A DNA stretch of 63,089 nt from an uncultured Chloroflexota bacterium. Lineage in GTDB: Bacteria > Chloroflexota > Anaerolineae > Anaerolineales > Anaerolineaceae. A program made the translations under genes and the position numbers. Below are positions 18,646 to 28,917 of this stretch, piece by piece. How positions within the stretch are numbered: position 1 is the first letter of the stretch; each line of letters starts with the position of its first letter. The notes under the pieces were generated by a model that was not told the origin of the DNA, ran no database searches, and was given only the letters and a program-made list of their open reading frames with translations. The DNA is taken from assembly GCA_902774215.1 (NCBI GenBank), contig CACYHU010000008.1, positions 1-63,089 on the forward strand, read 5' to 3'.

Positions 18646-19281
18646 ATGTCTTATACAATACTTGATATGCAAAACTATAAACGCAGAGCTCATTTTGATT
18701 ACTTCAGATCACTTCAATATCCTTATGCAGGCACAACGGTAAATATTGATGTCACACAAGCCCTGCAATACAGCAAAAAATATAATTGCTCCTTTTATCT
18801 GACCATCCTCCATGCCGCGGCACTGGCTGCGGATGATGTGAAAGAACTCAGGCAGAGGATCCGGGGCGACCAGATCGTTGAATACGCTGAATGTCCGACG
18901 TCTCATATTGAATTGCTGCCTGACTCGACCTACTGCTACTGCACCATCCATCACCACATGGAACTCCCAATGTATTATGCTCAGGCCGAAAAAGCCAGAA
19001 AAAAGTGTACAGAAAACGGGATCACGGAAGATGAGAATGTGGAAAGCATGTATTTTGTTTCTACCGTTCCCTGGTTCCATTACAGCGCTCTGATCCAGCC
19101 TGTCGGAGGTTCAGAGTCCAATCCCAGAATAACGTGGGGAAAATATGAAACAAATGCAAACGGAGAAGTTATAATGCCTGTTTCACTCCTGGTCCACCAT
19201 GCGCTTGTAGATGGAATTCACATAGGACAGTTTTATGAAAACCTGAACCGTGAGATCCATAAATACGGGTCATTGCTCTGA
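18646..19281 (+). CDS. Chloramphenicol acetyltransferase-like (CatA-fold) protein
   Basis: 211-residue member of the trimeric CAT family, acetyl-CoA dependent. The catalytic histidine motif is 'HHALVDGIHIG' close to the C-terminus, and the N-terminus ('DMQNYKRRAHFDYF') matches the family start. Several true chloramphenicol-binding positions cannot be verified by eye; many Clostridial homologues are uncharacterised, so resistance should not be assumed. The ATG at 18646 follows GGTGGGA at good spacing; an in-frame ATG at 18634 has no site. It follows addA by 24 bases and may read through from it. Confidence 0.78.
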   Translation: MSYTILDMQNYKRRAHFDYFRSLQYPYAGTTVNIDVTQALQYSKKYNCSFYLTILHAAALAADDVKELRQRIRGDQIVEYAECPTSHIELLPDSTYCYCTIHHHMELPMYYAQAEKARKKCTENGITEDENVESMYFVSTVPWFHYSALIQPVGGSESNPRITWGKYETNANGEVIMPVSLLVHHALVDGIHIGQFYENLNREIHKYGSLL

Positions 19282-19355
19282 TATGCCCGTATCCGGTCAG
19301 TGCACACCGCGGTTCCACAGAAAAATCATCTGAAAAATGAATCGGGAAACGGGGG

Positions 19356-19361
19356 TATAAT
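19356..19361 (+). promoter_or_regulatory. -10 element (TATAAT) of the exported hydrolase gene
   Basis: A consensus TATAAT sits 44 bases before the start of the hydrolase. No good -35 hexamer is seen at the right distance, so the promoter call rests on the -10 alone. Confidence 0.4.
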
Positions 19362-19405
19362 GATATTGGCTGATTGCCGGTCACTATGTCAGGAAAGGAA
19401 GAAAT

Positions 19406-20284
19406 ATGAAAAAATTGTTGTTTGTTGTCCTGGTTGTAATGCTTTTTGTCGTCAGCACCGGAGTATTCGCGGATGCGGATTATTTGGAGGTTTCTGTTCC
19501 TTCAACCACCCGTGAAGCAAATATTCCTGCTTATTTTCTTCTGCCGGAAAAAGATCCGGCAGCAGTTGTCGTATTGATCCATGGTCATCATGGTAATCAC
19601 AATGAATGGGGCGGATACGATATTGTCGCTAACGGCCTTGCCGATAACGGCATGCTCGTTGCTGAACTCGATTTTCCGGGCTGCGGCGCATCCGCTGAAG
19701 ATTATCATCTCAATGCCATGTCCTACATGTGCGATGATGTTCTGGATGTCATCAATTACGCCAAAGAAACCTACGGGACCGAGAAAGTCGGGGCTATGGG
19801 TTACTCCATGGGCGGACGCATCGTTTCACAGATGCTCATCGAAGATATGATTAAATTTGATTCCATCGTCTTCGTGGCACCGGCTGTTTCCCTTGCGGAT
19901 ATGGTCATCATGTTCGGCGGGCAGGAAAACTACGATATGATGAAGGATACCATCAAGGGTACCGATGATATGTATCCGTTCCCCGGCGCATATGGCGAAC
20001 AGCTTCTCTCCAATGAATTTTTCAATGACCTTGAAGCCTACGGGGAAGATATGGCAGAACTGGCAGCTGCAAAATACGACGGCAATTCTCTGACCATCTA
20101 CTCCACCAATGACTCCATCGTAAGTCCTTCTGTTTCCCAGAACTGCGCTGATGCATTCGGTTCTACCGTCATTACGGAAAGTATCCTGGATCACTCCTAT
20201 AACTTCTATGGGCAGGATCCAGCCACAGTCGATGCTCTGAACACCGCAATCGTGAGTTTCTTCACCGCGGATCTTGGCAAGTAA
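19406..20284 (+). CDS. Exported alpha/beta hydrolase
   Basis: 292-residue serine hydrolase. It starts with a signal peptide ('MKKLLFVVLVVMLFVVST', cleavage expected after the following 'VFA'). The oxyanion region is 'LIHGHHGNHNEW', the nucleophile elbow is 'GYSMGG', and the late 'LDHSYNFYG' region supplies the histidine. Architecture and size fit dienelactone-hydrolase/BAAT-like esterases that act outside the membrane. A good ribosome site (AGGAAAGGAAG) precedes the ATG, and a strong terminator follows the stop, so it is probably a single-gene unit. The substrate is unknown. Confidence 0.85.
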   Translation: MKKLLFVVLVVMLFVVSTGVFADADYLEVSVPSTTREANIPAYFLLPEKDPAAVVVLIHGHHGNHNEWGGYDIVANGLADNGMLVAELDFPGCGASAEDYHLNAMSYMCDDVLDVINYAKETYGTEKVGAMGYSMGGRIVSQMLIEDMIKFDSIVFVAPAVSLADMVIMFGGQENYDMMKDTIKGTDDMYPFPGAYGEQLLSNEFFNDLEAYGEDMAELAAAKYDGNSLTIYSTNDSIVSPSVSQNCADAFGSTVITESILDHSYNFYGQDPATVDALNTAIVSFFTADLGK

Positions 20285-20313
20285 ACTATCCGAATAATAT
20301 CAGACTATTGGGG

Positions 20314-20350
20314 AAGGTGCCTCAAAATCGATGAGGCACCTTCGTTTTTT
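20314..20350 (+). terminator. Intrinsic terminator after the exported hydrolase
   Basis: A perfect 10-bp stem AAGGTGCCTC (20314-20323) pairs with 20333-20342 across a 9-base loop, followed by CG and T6 (20345-20350). It lies 30 bases after the stop codon. Confidence 0.9.
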
Positions 20351-20375
20351 ATGATCTGCCGGAAGGCGTAACTAC

Positions 20376-20659
20376 ATGTTGATTGATGAAGGCAGTGAAT
20401 TCATCAAGTCTGCGAATACTATCAGAAGGGCACTGAAATCTATTTCTCAAATCAGGCAGCCTGTAAAACGAATCGAATTCAAAGTTCTCTCCCTCAAATA
20501 TGGCTTTCCCGAAGCTTCTTTTGAAAATTGTGCGATAAATATCTTACAGAAAAATATGCGGTATCATCCGTTTATCAGAATGTCAACAGCACAGAAGATA
20601 TCCAAAGGATAATAGAAAACGGCAGCGGTGATGTCGCAGTACAGATGTGCAGCAGCTGA
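20376..20659 (+). pseudogene. Possible frameshifted gene remnant of unknown family
   Basis: A 78-codon frame beginning at 20376 appears to continue in another frame from about 20530, giving another 40 plausible residues ending at a TGA at 20657. Composition of the joined product is protein-like, but I recognise no family and see no ribosome site. The rest of the gap up to 20857 shows nothing. Confidence 0.25.
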
Positions 20660-20857
20660 TGTTATTATAATTGACAGTTAATTTGCCACTGCCCGGTCGG
20701 GTTTTTCAGATATGCAGAAACAAATGAGCCCCATTTATTACAGCTATATACCGGTTAACTCTTTCACTTTCCTTACAACTCAGCGGTGGTTGCTGTGGAA
20801 TCGATTTTTCTTATTCAAATTGACAAAATCAAGGCTGCATTGTGAAACTGTACCGGA

Positions 20858-23497
20858 TCATGCCTGTTGATTTTCGAATATTTTTTTCAGAACCCGTTTT
20901 TTTTCAGTTTCTGATAATATTACCAATGTCTCAAGCGTTGCTTTACGAATATAACGCACGCATACACAATATAAAATTTGTCGATACTTCTCTCCCTCAT
21001 AATCGACACCCAGTTCCTTCAGTCTTTTTTCGATAGAAAAAATCCGGGAAAAAAGTGCATTCTTATCTATAATCTTCAGTTTTTCTTTCATAAATAGCTG
21101 GTCAGTGTAATATTTTGCGTCATCACGAAGCTGAAAATTACATTTTCGGCAGACAGAGCAGATATTGCAGTCACTGTAAGGTTTCAGCAGTTCCTGTTTG
21201 TCATCCCAATAATGCATTCTTTCATGCAATTCATTGTCCGGAACGACTAGCCGGATATTCTCTTTTTCACGGATATCCTCGGTCATGATTCTGACAGGTT
21301 CCGTAAGCCCGCGGAAATAGGCATATGCTTCGCCTGTGTTCAGTCTGGAAAGCTGATCCTCATCGGTTTCACTCATGTTGCTGCTTGCCGCTATGATTCG
21401 TTTATCTTCAGCCTGGATCAGTTGGAATATGATTTTAACATCTGTATTGCCGACAATTTCTTTGGTAACTTTCTGCGGAGACTGGTCGGCGATAATGATT
21501 CCTGTCCCGTAAGAACGAATCTCAACTATCATATTCTGTAAAGCCCTGATAGTAGAGGCGCCGGCTTCGGCTGTACCTTCCTGTGTCTGGATACCTCCGC
21601 CCAGAAGGACATGGGCTTCATCGATCAGCAGAATGTTTTTCAGGTTTCCGTCACCTGCCTGATTGTGCTTGGTAAAGAGAATAATATTGATCAGCAAAAG
21701 CGCCATGATCAGTGCTTTCTGCTCCTGATTGTCAATAGCATTCAATTCGATGATCGTCGGTTTCCGCAGCAGGTCATACAGCGGAACACTGTTTTCGGTG
21801 TCATAAATATTGCCGTTTTGAATGACAAGGTTCAGCAGACGGAATACCCCCGCGGATTCCATATTGCCTTTTGATTCAGCGGAGTAATTGGAATTTCGGA
21901 TGATTTCCCGAAATGTAAGCACAAATTCATGAAGGCCAAAAGTCCGGACCCCCGGATCCCCGCGTTTGCTGTACCCACGCCAGCCATATTTGATATAACA
22001 GGCATCGATCGCGTTCGCAAATAAGATATCCAGTGGACTCGGCATGGAAAAAGCAGCTTTGAACGCGCTGACCAGACTGGGCTTGAAGGTTTCCAGCGTT
22101 ATTCCATCGGGCGGCAGAAACGGATTGATGATGAAAGGCACCACATAATTTTTTCCGGGTGTGAATACCTGCAGATCAGGTACCGCATCGATCATTGCGC
22201 GATATTCCGATTTGGTCGGTTCGATCGCCAGGAACGGGATACTCCGCTTATAAAATTGCAGCAGCAGGTTTACGGAAAAAGTAGTTTTCCCGGTGCCGGG
22301 CATCCCGACCACCAAAGCATGCCGCGTGAATTCCTTCAGCGGAGCTCCGAACGGGATCACACTGCTGCCGGTTCCCATCAGCCGTCCGAGCTGGATGCTG
22401 TTTTCATCGATCACGCCTTTCTGGAATGTCTCATGCGACATCCGGATCCGGTTGACCGGGAAACCGGTGATCAGACCGTCATCAACAGGCGCATGGAAAA
22501 ACGTCATGACCTCAGCTGCGGATATCATGTGAACCATCCGCATGAAATGCCGGGGAGTGATCTCAGGTTTTTCCGGATGCGCTGTTTTATATGTCACCAT
22601 GTTCCAGGGATACATGGCGAAAGAAGCAGCATAACGGGGAAGCTGTCCGGTCCGGTCTGTCAGCGTAAGCCCGACAGATTCGTCTTCGTGCTGAAGAATG
22701 CTTCTCAGGCGGCTTCCCGCCATGGAAACCGCCCCGGAAGGCCCGAACAACATGATATTGTAAAGGTATTGAGGCTTATCCAGATTTTCCAGCGTCCTTC
22801 GATAATAATTCACCGCGTCATTGTTCTGAGGCGGAGGACCTCCCGGTCCCGGCGGAACATCCAGATAAATGGTAACACCCTGGATGAAACTCGCTTCCGT
22901 CTGAATAAATCTTGTCGGAATGAGCTGAAAAGACAACGCTGCTCCGGGATAGTGAGAAAGAGCTTCATAGATCCGTTCAAAATTGCTGATATCTTCCAGC
23001 TGATAGGGATTGGTATAGCACAGATAGCCGCCCGAACCGTAAAGCTGACCGACACGGACCTGCTTTTCCAGAGAAAGACAACATTCTTCACGAATGCCTG
23101 AAACCGATCGATTCAGGTCCTCCCATGATTTTCCGGGCGATTTCAATATAAAACCCAAAGAATTCAGCGAAGCTGAACAATTCTCACAAAATGATTTCAG
23201 CTTTGTTTCAAGCAATGCCGGATTGCGTCCGAATTTTCGGATGATAACAAACATTTTGGGCTGAGCCTGATATGCCTGTCCGCTGACCGGTTCTGTAACG
23301 CATAAGAGTTCCAATACCGTGTCCTGTTGTCCGGAACCATGTGTGGTCATATTGACCATCTCAGCAAATACCATCATGTTTTTTTTCATCGCAGCGGAAA
23401 GATCCGGATCGATATTCGCAGCTGACGGAATCATTTCAATTTCCAACGCGGCAATTTCGATGAAATTGCCATCTTTCAGTCTCGTTATCTTTTCCAT
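20858..23497 (-). CDS. HerA/VirB4-like DUF87 ATPase with a C-terminal Cys cluster
   Basis: 879-residue ATPase of the HerA-FtsK superfamily. The N-terminal ~380 residues form a non-catalytic domain interrupted by a Pro/Gly-rich linker near residue 217. Walker A 'GMPGTGKTTF' is at about 398 and Walker B 'ILLIDEAHVLLGG' at about 622, followed by an 'ADQSPQKV' sensor region. A zinc-finger-like 'CNICSVCRKC' is near 775, before a helical tail. The layout resembles DNA- or protein-pumping ATPases (VirB4/TraC, HerA). It is the last gene of a nine-gene leftward array and follows the HNH-like repeat protein by 15 bases. No NurA, Sir2 or DUF4297 nuclease partner is present. Confidence 0.83.
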   Translation of the reverse strand: MEKITRLKDGNFIEIAALEIEMIPSAANIDPDLSAAMKKNMMVFAEMVNMTTHGSGQQDTVLELLCVTEPVSGQAYQAQPKMFVIIRKFGRNPALLETKLKSFCENCSASLNSLGFILKSPGKSWEDLNRSVSGIREECCLSLEKQVRVGQLYGSGGYLCYTNPYQLEDISNFERIYEALSHYPGAALSFQLIPTRFIQTEASFIQGVTIYLDVPPGPGGPPPQNNDAVNYYRRTLENLDKPQYLYNIMLFGPSGAVSMAGSRLRSILQHEDESVGLTLTDRTGQLPRYAASFAMYPWNMVTYKTAHPEKPEITPRHFMRMVHMISAAEVMTFFHAPVDDGLITGFPVNRIRMSHETFQKGVIDENSIQLGRLMGTGSSVIPFGAPLKEFTRHALVVGMPGTGKTTFSVNLLLQFYKRSIPFLAIEPTKSEYRAMIDAVPDLQVFTPGKNYVVPFIINPFLPPDGITLETFKPSLVSAFKAAFSMPSPLDILFANAIDACYIKYGWRGYSKRGDPGVRTFGLHEFVLTFREIIRNSNYSAESKGNMESAGVFRLLNLVIQNGNIYDTENSVPLYDLLRKPTIIELNAIDNQEQKALIMALLLINIILFTKHNQAGDGNLKNILLIDEAHVLLGGGIQTQEGTAEAGASTIRALQNMIVEIRSYGTGIIIADQSPQKVTKEIVGNTDVKIIFQLIQAEDKRIIAASSNMSETDEDQLSRLNTGEAYAYFRGLTEPVRIMTEDIREKENIRLVVPDNELHERMHYWDDKQELLKPYSDCNICSVCRKCNFQLRDDAKYYTDQLFMKEKLKIIDKNALFSRIFSIEKRLKELGVDYEGEKYRQILYCVCVRYIRKATLETLVILSETEKKRVLKKIFENQQA

Positions 23498-23512
23498 AGT
23501 ACCTTTCCCCTG

Positions 23513-26500
23513 TTATTCAACAGAATCACCACCACCGCCATCGAATGAACCACCGCCATCAAAAGAGCCGCCGTCATCAAAGGAACCGCTGTCGGCATCA
23601 TCAGAGAAATCCGAATAATCCGATCCATCGTCAAAAGACTCATCCACGGATTCATCGGCGAAATCACTATAGTCGGATTCATCCACGGAATCATCCACAG
23701 CCTCATCGCCAAGATCACTGTAATCGGAATCATCCGTGAATTCTTCCGAAGTTTCATCCGCGAGATCACTGTAATCTGATTCATCGGAAAATTCATCCGC
23801 GAATTCATCTGCCGATTCATCGGAGATATCTTCATAATTTTCCGCATCGCCGACATCCTCTTCTGAAAATTCATCTCCAAAATCATCCGCCGGTTCTTCT
23901 TCGGGCTCATCGACGGGTTCGTCTGTAGGCTCTTCTTCAGGCTCATCAACAGGTTCGTCTGCCGGCTCTTCCTCTGGGTCATCGACTGGTTCATCTGCCG
24001 GCTCTTCCTCTGGGTCATCGACTGGTTCATCTGCCGGTTCTTCCTCGGGTTCATCGACGGGTTCGTCTATCGGTTCTTCCTCGGGTTCATCGACGGGTTC
24101 GTCTATCGGTTCTTTCTCGGGTTCATCGACAGGTTCATCTGCCGGTTCGTCCCCGGGTTCATCGACGGATTCGTCTGCCGGTTCTTCCTTGGGTTCATCG
24201 ACTGGTTCATCTGCCGGTTCTTCCTCGGGCTCATCGATGGTTTCATCTACCGGTTCTTCCTCTGGCTCATCGACTGGTTCATCTACCGGCTCGTCCTCGG
24301 GCTCATCGATGGGTTCGTCTGCCGGTTCTTCCTCGGGTTCATCGATAGGTTCGTCTGCCGGCTCGCCCTCGGGCTCATCAACAGGTTCATCTGCCGGTTC
24401 TTCCTCGGGTTCATCGACGGGTTCGTCTATCGGTTCTTCCTCGGGCTCATCGACAGGTTCGTCAACCGGCTCACCCTCGGACTCATCAACAAGTTCGTCT
24501 GCCGGTTCTTCCTCGGGTTCATCGACGGGTTCGTCTACCGGCTCACCCTCGGGCTCATCGACGGATTCGTCTGCCGGTTCTTCCTCGGGTTCATCAATAG
24601 GTTCATCTACCGGTTCATCGACGGGTTCATCTATCGGCTCACCTTCAGGCTCATCAACGGGTTCGTCTACCGGCTCGCCCTCAGGTTCATCGACTGGTTC
24701 ATCTATCGGCTCACCTTCAGGCTCATCAACGGGTTCATCTACCGGCTCGCCCTCGGGTTCATCGACGGGTTCGTCTATCGGCTCACCTTCAGGCTCATCA
24801 ACGGGTTCGTCTATCGGCTCACCTTCAGGCTCATCAACGGGTTCGTCTACCGGTTCATCGACGGGTTCGTCTGCCGGCTCACCTTCTGGCTCATCAATGG
24901 TTTCTTCAACCGGTCCGGGCACGGATCCGTCGATGGGGCTATCCAATTCCATATCCACCTGCACTGATACAGATTCCTCCGCGAACCCGGCTGTCGGCTC
25001 ATTAACAGATTCTTCAGCCGGTAAAGTCTGAACATCATCCAGTATGAATAATTCTTCCTTCGAAGCATCTTCCAACGGCGGATTCGGAATCCAGACACCG
25101 TCTTCATCATAATGACCCTTGCTGAAGTCCCGGTCAAGGATATCCAGCTCTGCTGAGGACATCCGGTCAAAATCTTCAGCAGAGGTCATCCTCCCTTCAT
25201 CATAATCCTGAAGCGCTTCATCGATGATCCGCTGTGTTTCTTTGACTTCCCCAACACCCCCAAGATGACCGAAATCTGCGTTGATTGCTTCAGGAATCAT
25301 CTGCATGGTTTCCATGTCATTGCATTCATGCCAGGTCAGCCCGTTATCTTCACGGTACTGCTTCACATCCGCCGCAGTCCACTCTTTTCCATCCCGGCCG
25401 TCAGCAGTCCACTGTTCTGCAGTCAGGATATCAGCCTGTTCGAAATTTCCGGGCTTGTCAAATTTCATGTGGAGATCCGCCATGGAATCTTTATCCGCGT
25501 GATGTGAGGCAGAAACCATTTCGCCTTCAGCAAATTCAGCATAAATCGTATCCTTGTTATCCCGGCCATCAGACAGGCCACGGTTATGACGTTCGTCTGT
25601 CATATATCCCAGTTTTACGGTGGATTCTGAAAACGGTGAAAAATCAGGCATACCATTCTGATACTGGATGCCGGCAATTCCGCGTGCTTCCATGATCCGG
25701 TGTGCCGCATCGCTTTGCGGTGCACATACAGACTCCCCGCGTTCACCGGACCAGCGATTGGATTCGTGTGATGGGGTCTGCCTTATCCTGTCGGCATAGG
25801 CACTTTGATATCGGTCTCCAAGAGATTCTGCACGGGAGAAGTTTTTTGAGCCTCTGCTGTTACTGATGTTATTACTATGAAATGGCGGTTTGGGACCTCC
25901 GCCGTTATTGTTATTATCATTAAATGGAGGTTTTAGGCCTCCGACGCCATTGTGATCAGGAGGTGGAGGAGGAGGAAAATGTGGATCATCATCAATACTG
26001 CTGCTCAGCGAACCATTATCTTTATCCTCAAAGATCTTATCTTTCGGAGTATGAAGCTCCTGATAACGCTTTTCCAGCATGTCATTGGCCTTTTTTTCCC
26101 AGTCACTGAGTTCCGGTTTTTCCCATTCATTTACCGGATGGGCATAATCATTGAACAGCTTCTGATATTCTTCATCCGCTTCATAGACCGCCTTGTCGTC
26201 CAGACTGTAATGATGCCTGTTCATGTAATCCGTAATAGCATTAAAGCGTTCCTCCTTTTCCCAGGGAGAAATACCATAATTATCCTTGCGGCCATATTCA
26301 TTGATCTGGACCGGGATCTCGATACCCAGTTCCTGCGCGGCAGCGATCCTGTGCCTGCCGCCGGTAGAAAATTCATACCCCCCGTCCGGACCGGGCTCGA
26401 TCCTGATCATATGGTCCGGGTCAAAGTATTGTCTCGCGCAGGCTCCGAGGCGTTCATCATTCATCAGGTTCGCAAGGGATTCGCCATTGTTCAACCGGTC

Positions 26501-26782
26501 CCGAACCTCCGGAATATGGGAAGCCATTTCAAGATATTCATCTTTTGTACGGCCTTTATATTCCCAGAATCCCGGCTGATCCGGTCCAAAGGAAGGACCG
26601 CCAAAACCGATATGACCGGCGTTCATCATACCCAGGCGGTCAACATTACGCCGCTTCTCCATTCCGCGGATCGATCTCGGCAGCGGAGAAAGGGGTATGC
26701 GCTCCGGTGTTTTATCTGATCCGGATGGTGCCGTGGTGCTCATGCTCCAGGGATCATGATTAACTTTATTCCAGATACTCAT
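23513..26782 (-). CDS. Modular ParB-like / HNH-toxin-like protein with long acidic EPxD repeat tail
   Basis: 1089-residue modular protein. Residues 95-165 resemble the ParB/sulfiredoxin fold ('[20 protein letters not shown]'). A Pro/Asn/Gly-rich linker covers 265-310. Residues 345-515 resemble HNH nuclease domains of polymorphic toxins (colicin-DNase-like): '[17 protein letters not shown]' then 'FGHLGGVGE'. The usual second histidine of the WHH pair is Glu here, so activity is uncertain. Residues 629-965 are about 84 EPxD-type tetrapeptides, and the tail is Asp/Ser/Gly-rich. The ATG at 26782 follows AAAGGA; the frame's earlier opening lacks a site. No signal peptide is seen. Confidence 0.75.
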   Translation of the reverse strand: MSIWNKVNHDPWSMSTTAPSGSDKTPERIPLSPLPRSIRGMEKRRNVDRLGMMNAGHIGFGGPSFGPDQPGFWEYKGRTKDEYLEMASHIPEVRDRLNNGESLANLMNDERLGACARQYFDPDHMIRIEPGPDGGYEFSTGGRHRIAAAQELGIEIPVQINEYGRKDNYGISPWEKEERFNAITDYMNRHHYSLDDKAVYEADEEYQKLFNDYAHPVNEWEKPELSDWEKKANDMLEKRYQELHTPKDKIFEDKDNGSLSSSIDDDPHFPPPPPPDHNGVGGLKPPFNDNNNNGGGPKPPFHSNNISNSRGSKNFSRAESLGDRYQSAYADRIRQTPSHESNRWSGERGESVCAPQSDAAHRIMEARGIAGIQYQNGMPDFSPFSESTVKLGYMTDERHNRGLSDGRDNKDTIYAEFAEGEMVSASHHADKDSMADLHMKFDKPGNFEQADILTAEQWTADGRDGKEWTAADVKQYREDNGLTWHECNDMETMQMIPEAINADFGHLGGVGEVKETQRIIDEALQDYDEGRMTSAEDFDRMSSAELDILDRDFSKGHYDEDGVWIPNPPLEDASKEELFILDDVQTLPAEESVNEPTAGFAEESVSVQVDMELDSPIDGSVPGPVEETIDEPEGEPADEPVDEPVDEPVDEPEGEPIDEPVDEPEGEPIDEPVDEPEGEPVDEPVDEPEGEPIDEPVDEPEGEPVDEPVDEPEGEPIDEPVDEPVDEPIDEPEEEPADESVDEPEGEPVDEPVDEPEEEPADELVDESEGEPVDEPVDEPEEEPIDEPVDEPEEEPADEPVDEPEGEPADEPIDEPEEEPADEPIDEPEDEPVDEPVDEPEEEPVDETIDEPEEEPADEPVDEPKEEPADESVDEPGDEPADEPVDEPEKEPIDEPVDEPEEEPIDEPVDEPEEEPADEPVDDPEEEPADEPVDDPEEEPADEPVDEPEEEPTDEPVDEPEEEPADDFGDEFSEEDVGDAENYEDISDESADEFADEFSDESDYSDLADETSEEFTDDSDYSDLGDEAVDDSVDESDYSDFADESVDESFDDGSDYSDFSDDADSGSFDDGGSFDGGGSFDGGGGDSVE
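23890..24898 (-). repeat. 12-bp/36-bp tandem repeat encoding EPxD tetrapeptides
   Basis: About one kilobase of in-frame tandem repeats. The 12-bp unit encodes Glu-Pro-(Val/Ile/Ala)-Asp or Glu-Pro-Glu-(Gly/Glu), and three units form a 36-bp higher-order period. The period leaves the opposite strand free of stops as a Ser/Gly/Thr pseudo-frame. Copy number probably varies between strains. Confidence 0.95.
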
Positions 26783-26950
26783 ATCATATTCCTTTCCCGC
26801 CCGGTCAACTGGCGTCACCCGGATATTAAAACCTGATATATCGCGCTTGGCATATCGGTCAACTCAAAAGAGAGTTGCGAAACCATCCCTTCCGGCACTG
26901 ACTTCTCATTATTTTTCCAAACAATGTACCAATTTAAAAAACTCCGATTC

Positions 26951-27631
26951 CTATCTGATCACCGCAGCGCGTTCCCGTACCTTCAGCTGATCGCGGATCA
27001 GGGAGATCGTCCTCATCGGGTCGCCGTTCCTGTTGGCCAGTTCCGTCTTGAGGATCGCGATATTCTGGGAGATGCGGTAATCTGCGTCCGCCGTACCGGA
27101 ACCGGCTGACGGTGTTGCGAAATGGATCTCTTCCGCCAGCCCGTTCAGTGCTTTTTTGATTGCCGGATTGCTCTCCGAGTCCGCCAGATTAAGCACATCG
27201 GTTTCCATCATCCGTATTGAGCAGACAGCCGCCGCGTCATTCTTATCCTGTGCCGTGCTGCTGCTGCGCGCTGCATTCATGACAAAAGAAATCACCAGGT
27301 ATGCTGCCAGCAGGATGATTTCACACACCACCACCGGCGTCAGCGGCAGATCCTCGCGGCTCATAAAGATGATGCCTCCGAAAAGGAGCTGAATGAAGAA
27401 ATATATTCCGGTAATGACGAGAGATGTGACGTCCATCACCATTCCGGAACCGGAGCCGGACATGGTGACCAGCTGGATCCCCGCCAGCAGGAAAGCGATC
27501 ATCGTCGAACCGTAAAGCACCCACGCGGAAGTATCAAATTTTGGCTTGACAAGGAACACGATCACACTGTAAACGGCACCCATAAAGAAAACGCCAAACC
27601 CGAGCCACGATTTTGCATGACTTTTTTTCAT
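26951..27631 (-). CDS. Four-helix membrane protein of unknown function
   Basis: 226-residue membrane protein. Four hydrophobic helices lie in the first ~125 residues (about 9-28, 38-57, 66-90 and 100-122), followed by a ~100-residue cytoplasmic helical domain with 'MMETDVLNLADSESNPAIKKAL' as its most distinctive part. I do not recognise the family. The start has a GAAGGAG site. It is 16 bases downstream of the SPFH gene, so the two are very probably co-translated partners, like the membrane proteins that accompany SPFH (YdjI-type) proteins in envelope-stress operons. The role is inferred from context only. Confidence 0.75.
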   Translation of the reverse strand: MKKSHAKSWLGFGVFFMGAVYSVIVFLVKPKFDTSAWVLYGSTMIAFLLAGIQLVTMSGSGSGMVMDVTSLVITGIYFFIQLLFGGIIFMSREDLPLTPVVVCEIILLAAYLVISFVMNAARSSSTAQDKNDAAAVCSIRMMETDVLNLADSESNPAIKKALNGLAEEIHFATPSAGSGTADADYRISQNIAILKTELANRNGDPMRTISLIRDQLKVRERAAVIR

Positions 27632-27647
27632 AACTCAGCTCCTTCTC

Positions 27648-28832
27648 TCAAATCTCACTCATCAGCTCAGCAAGTTTTTCCTGATACTGTTCTTTTGTGA
27701 TCATACCGTTGTCCAGCAGGAATTTTATCTTCTTTGCACGCTCTTCAAAACTGTCTTTCGCGGGCGGCCGGGATTCGGCTTCTTCCATCATGCCGGACAT
27801 TCCGCCTCCGGGCATGGTGCCGCTGAAATCCGCCGCCGGATCCTCCGGCACATCCTTGTGGAGCAGCATCCGCGCCATCTCGGCAGTTCCGGCAGCAGAG
27901 GGCTGGACGATGTTTCCGCCCACCATTCCCGGGAACGGCATTCCCGGTCCGCCGCCCATGATCGGTCCGGGGTTGCCCGCCAGAGTACCCATGGCGGATC
28001 CGACCCATTTTTCCTGTTCGGTGACATTGAGAGTCTTGTTCTCAAAGGCCTGCGCCTGTGCCATCTTGCGCTTATCTTCCATCGTGACATCCGTTTCCAT
28101 GCGGTGTTCCTGCAGGTCGCGGGTCTTCTGTTTGATGGAGTCTAATTCCGGCGCTGTGATGGCGCCGATGACAAAATGTTCAACCTCCAGACCGTAAGGC
28201 TCAAAAACCGGACGGATCTTTTCCGCCGCAGCGTCGGACATTTCCAACAGATGTGCGTCGATTCCGATGGGTGACAGTTTGTGGTCCATCATCGTCTGGG
28301 AAATCACCCCGCGGATCCGTGCCGCCATCAGATTGCTGAAGAAAGCCGTCACCTCTTCCTGACTGAAGCCCTGCACCTGTCCGACGAGCTTTCCCATCAG
28401 TTTGCCGCCGTTTTCCACCCTGAGGGAAAAGTCCCCGTAGCTGCGGACATCCACCGGAACACCGTAAACCGGGTCGACAACGGAAATAGGAGAATCCGTT
28501 CCCCATTCGATCCCCATGGAGACAATTTTATTAACATAATATACATTGCAGGAAAAAGGAGATTCCCCGCCGGTCGCCAGACCGACCAGCGAACGGATGA
28601 ACGGATAATTTTTAGAGTTGAGTGTATAGGTACCGGGGATAAAATGCTCAAGCACCTGTCCGCCTTTGACGAAAATCGCTTCCTGCGAGGGTCCGACGAT
28701 CAGCTGCGAATTATTGTTGAAATCCTCGTTAGGATGCCGCCAGATCAGAATATCGTTCGGTCCGTCATATTTAATGACGTCAATGATATGATGCTTTGGT
28801 GATGAGGATCTGATTCTGTCGAAAAGTCCCAT
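27648..28832 (-). CDS. SPFH-domain protein with C-terminal SHOCT motif (YdjI-like)
   Basis: 394-residue protein. The N-terminal two thirds are the SPFH/'virion core protein' type represented by Bacillus YdjI: 'IVGPSQEAIFVKGGQVLEHF' and 'TYTLNSKNYPFI' are typical. A Gly/Pro/Met-rich linker follows (about 285-345). The C-terminal 30 residues ('KIKFLLDNGMITKEQYQEKL') are a SHOCT bihelical motif. SPFH proteins scaffold membrane microdomains, and YdjI-type members associate with PspA-like stress systems. A GGAGG site precedes the ATG. Downstream is the four-helix protein; upstream, across two strong hairpins, are the secreted paralogues. Confidence 0.87.
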   Translation of the reverse strand: MGLFDRIRSSSPKHHIIDVIKYDGPNDILIWRHPNEDFNNNSQLIVGPSQEAIFVKGGQVLEHFIPGTYTLNSKNYPFIRSLVGLATGGESPFSCNVYYVNKIVSMGIEWGTDSPISVVDPVYGVPVDVRSYGDFSLRVENGGKLMGKLVGQVQGFSQEEVTAFFSNLMAARIRGVISQTMMDHKLSPIGIDAHLLEMSDAAAEKIRPVFEPYGLEVEHFVIGAITAPELDSIKQKTRDLQEHRMETDVTMEDKRKMAQAQAFENKTLNVTEQEKWVGSAMGTLAGNPGPIMGGGPGMPFPGMVGGNIVQPSAAGTAEMARMLLHKDVPEDPAADFSGTMPGGGMSGMMEEAESRPPAKDSFEERAKKIKFLLDNGMITKEQYQEKLAELMSEI

Positions 28833-28917
28833 ATGTTTCCTCCATTTTTTCCATGGTTTCTAACGATCTGATTCACATGGGGACAGTCCCGTAAAGGGAT
28901 AGTCCCGGAATATATCA

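Noticed and set aside
18646..19281. Functional chloramphenicol resistance gene
   Set aside because: The fold and active-site motif fit the family, but drug-binding residues could not be verified and many homologues have other roles.
24189..25031. Long plus-strand Ser/Gly/Thr-rich open frame
   Set aside because: It is the stop-free complement of the EPxD repeat in the minus-strand gene, with no start site of its own.
20858..26782. Known HerA-NurA or HerA-Sir2 defence pair
   Set aside because: No NurA, Sir2 or DUF4297 domain is visible; the partner protein is of another kind, so that label would mislead.
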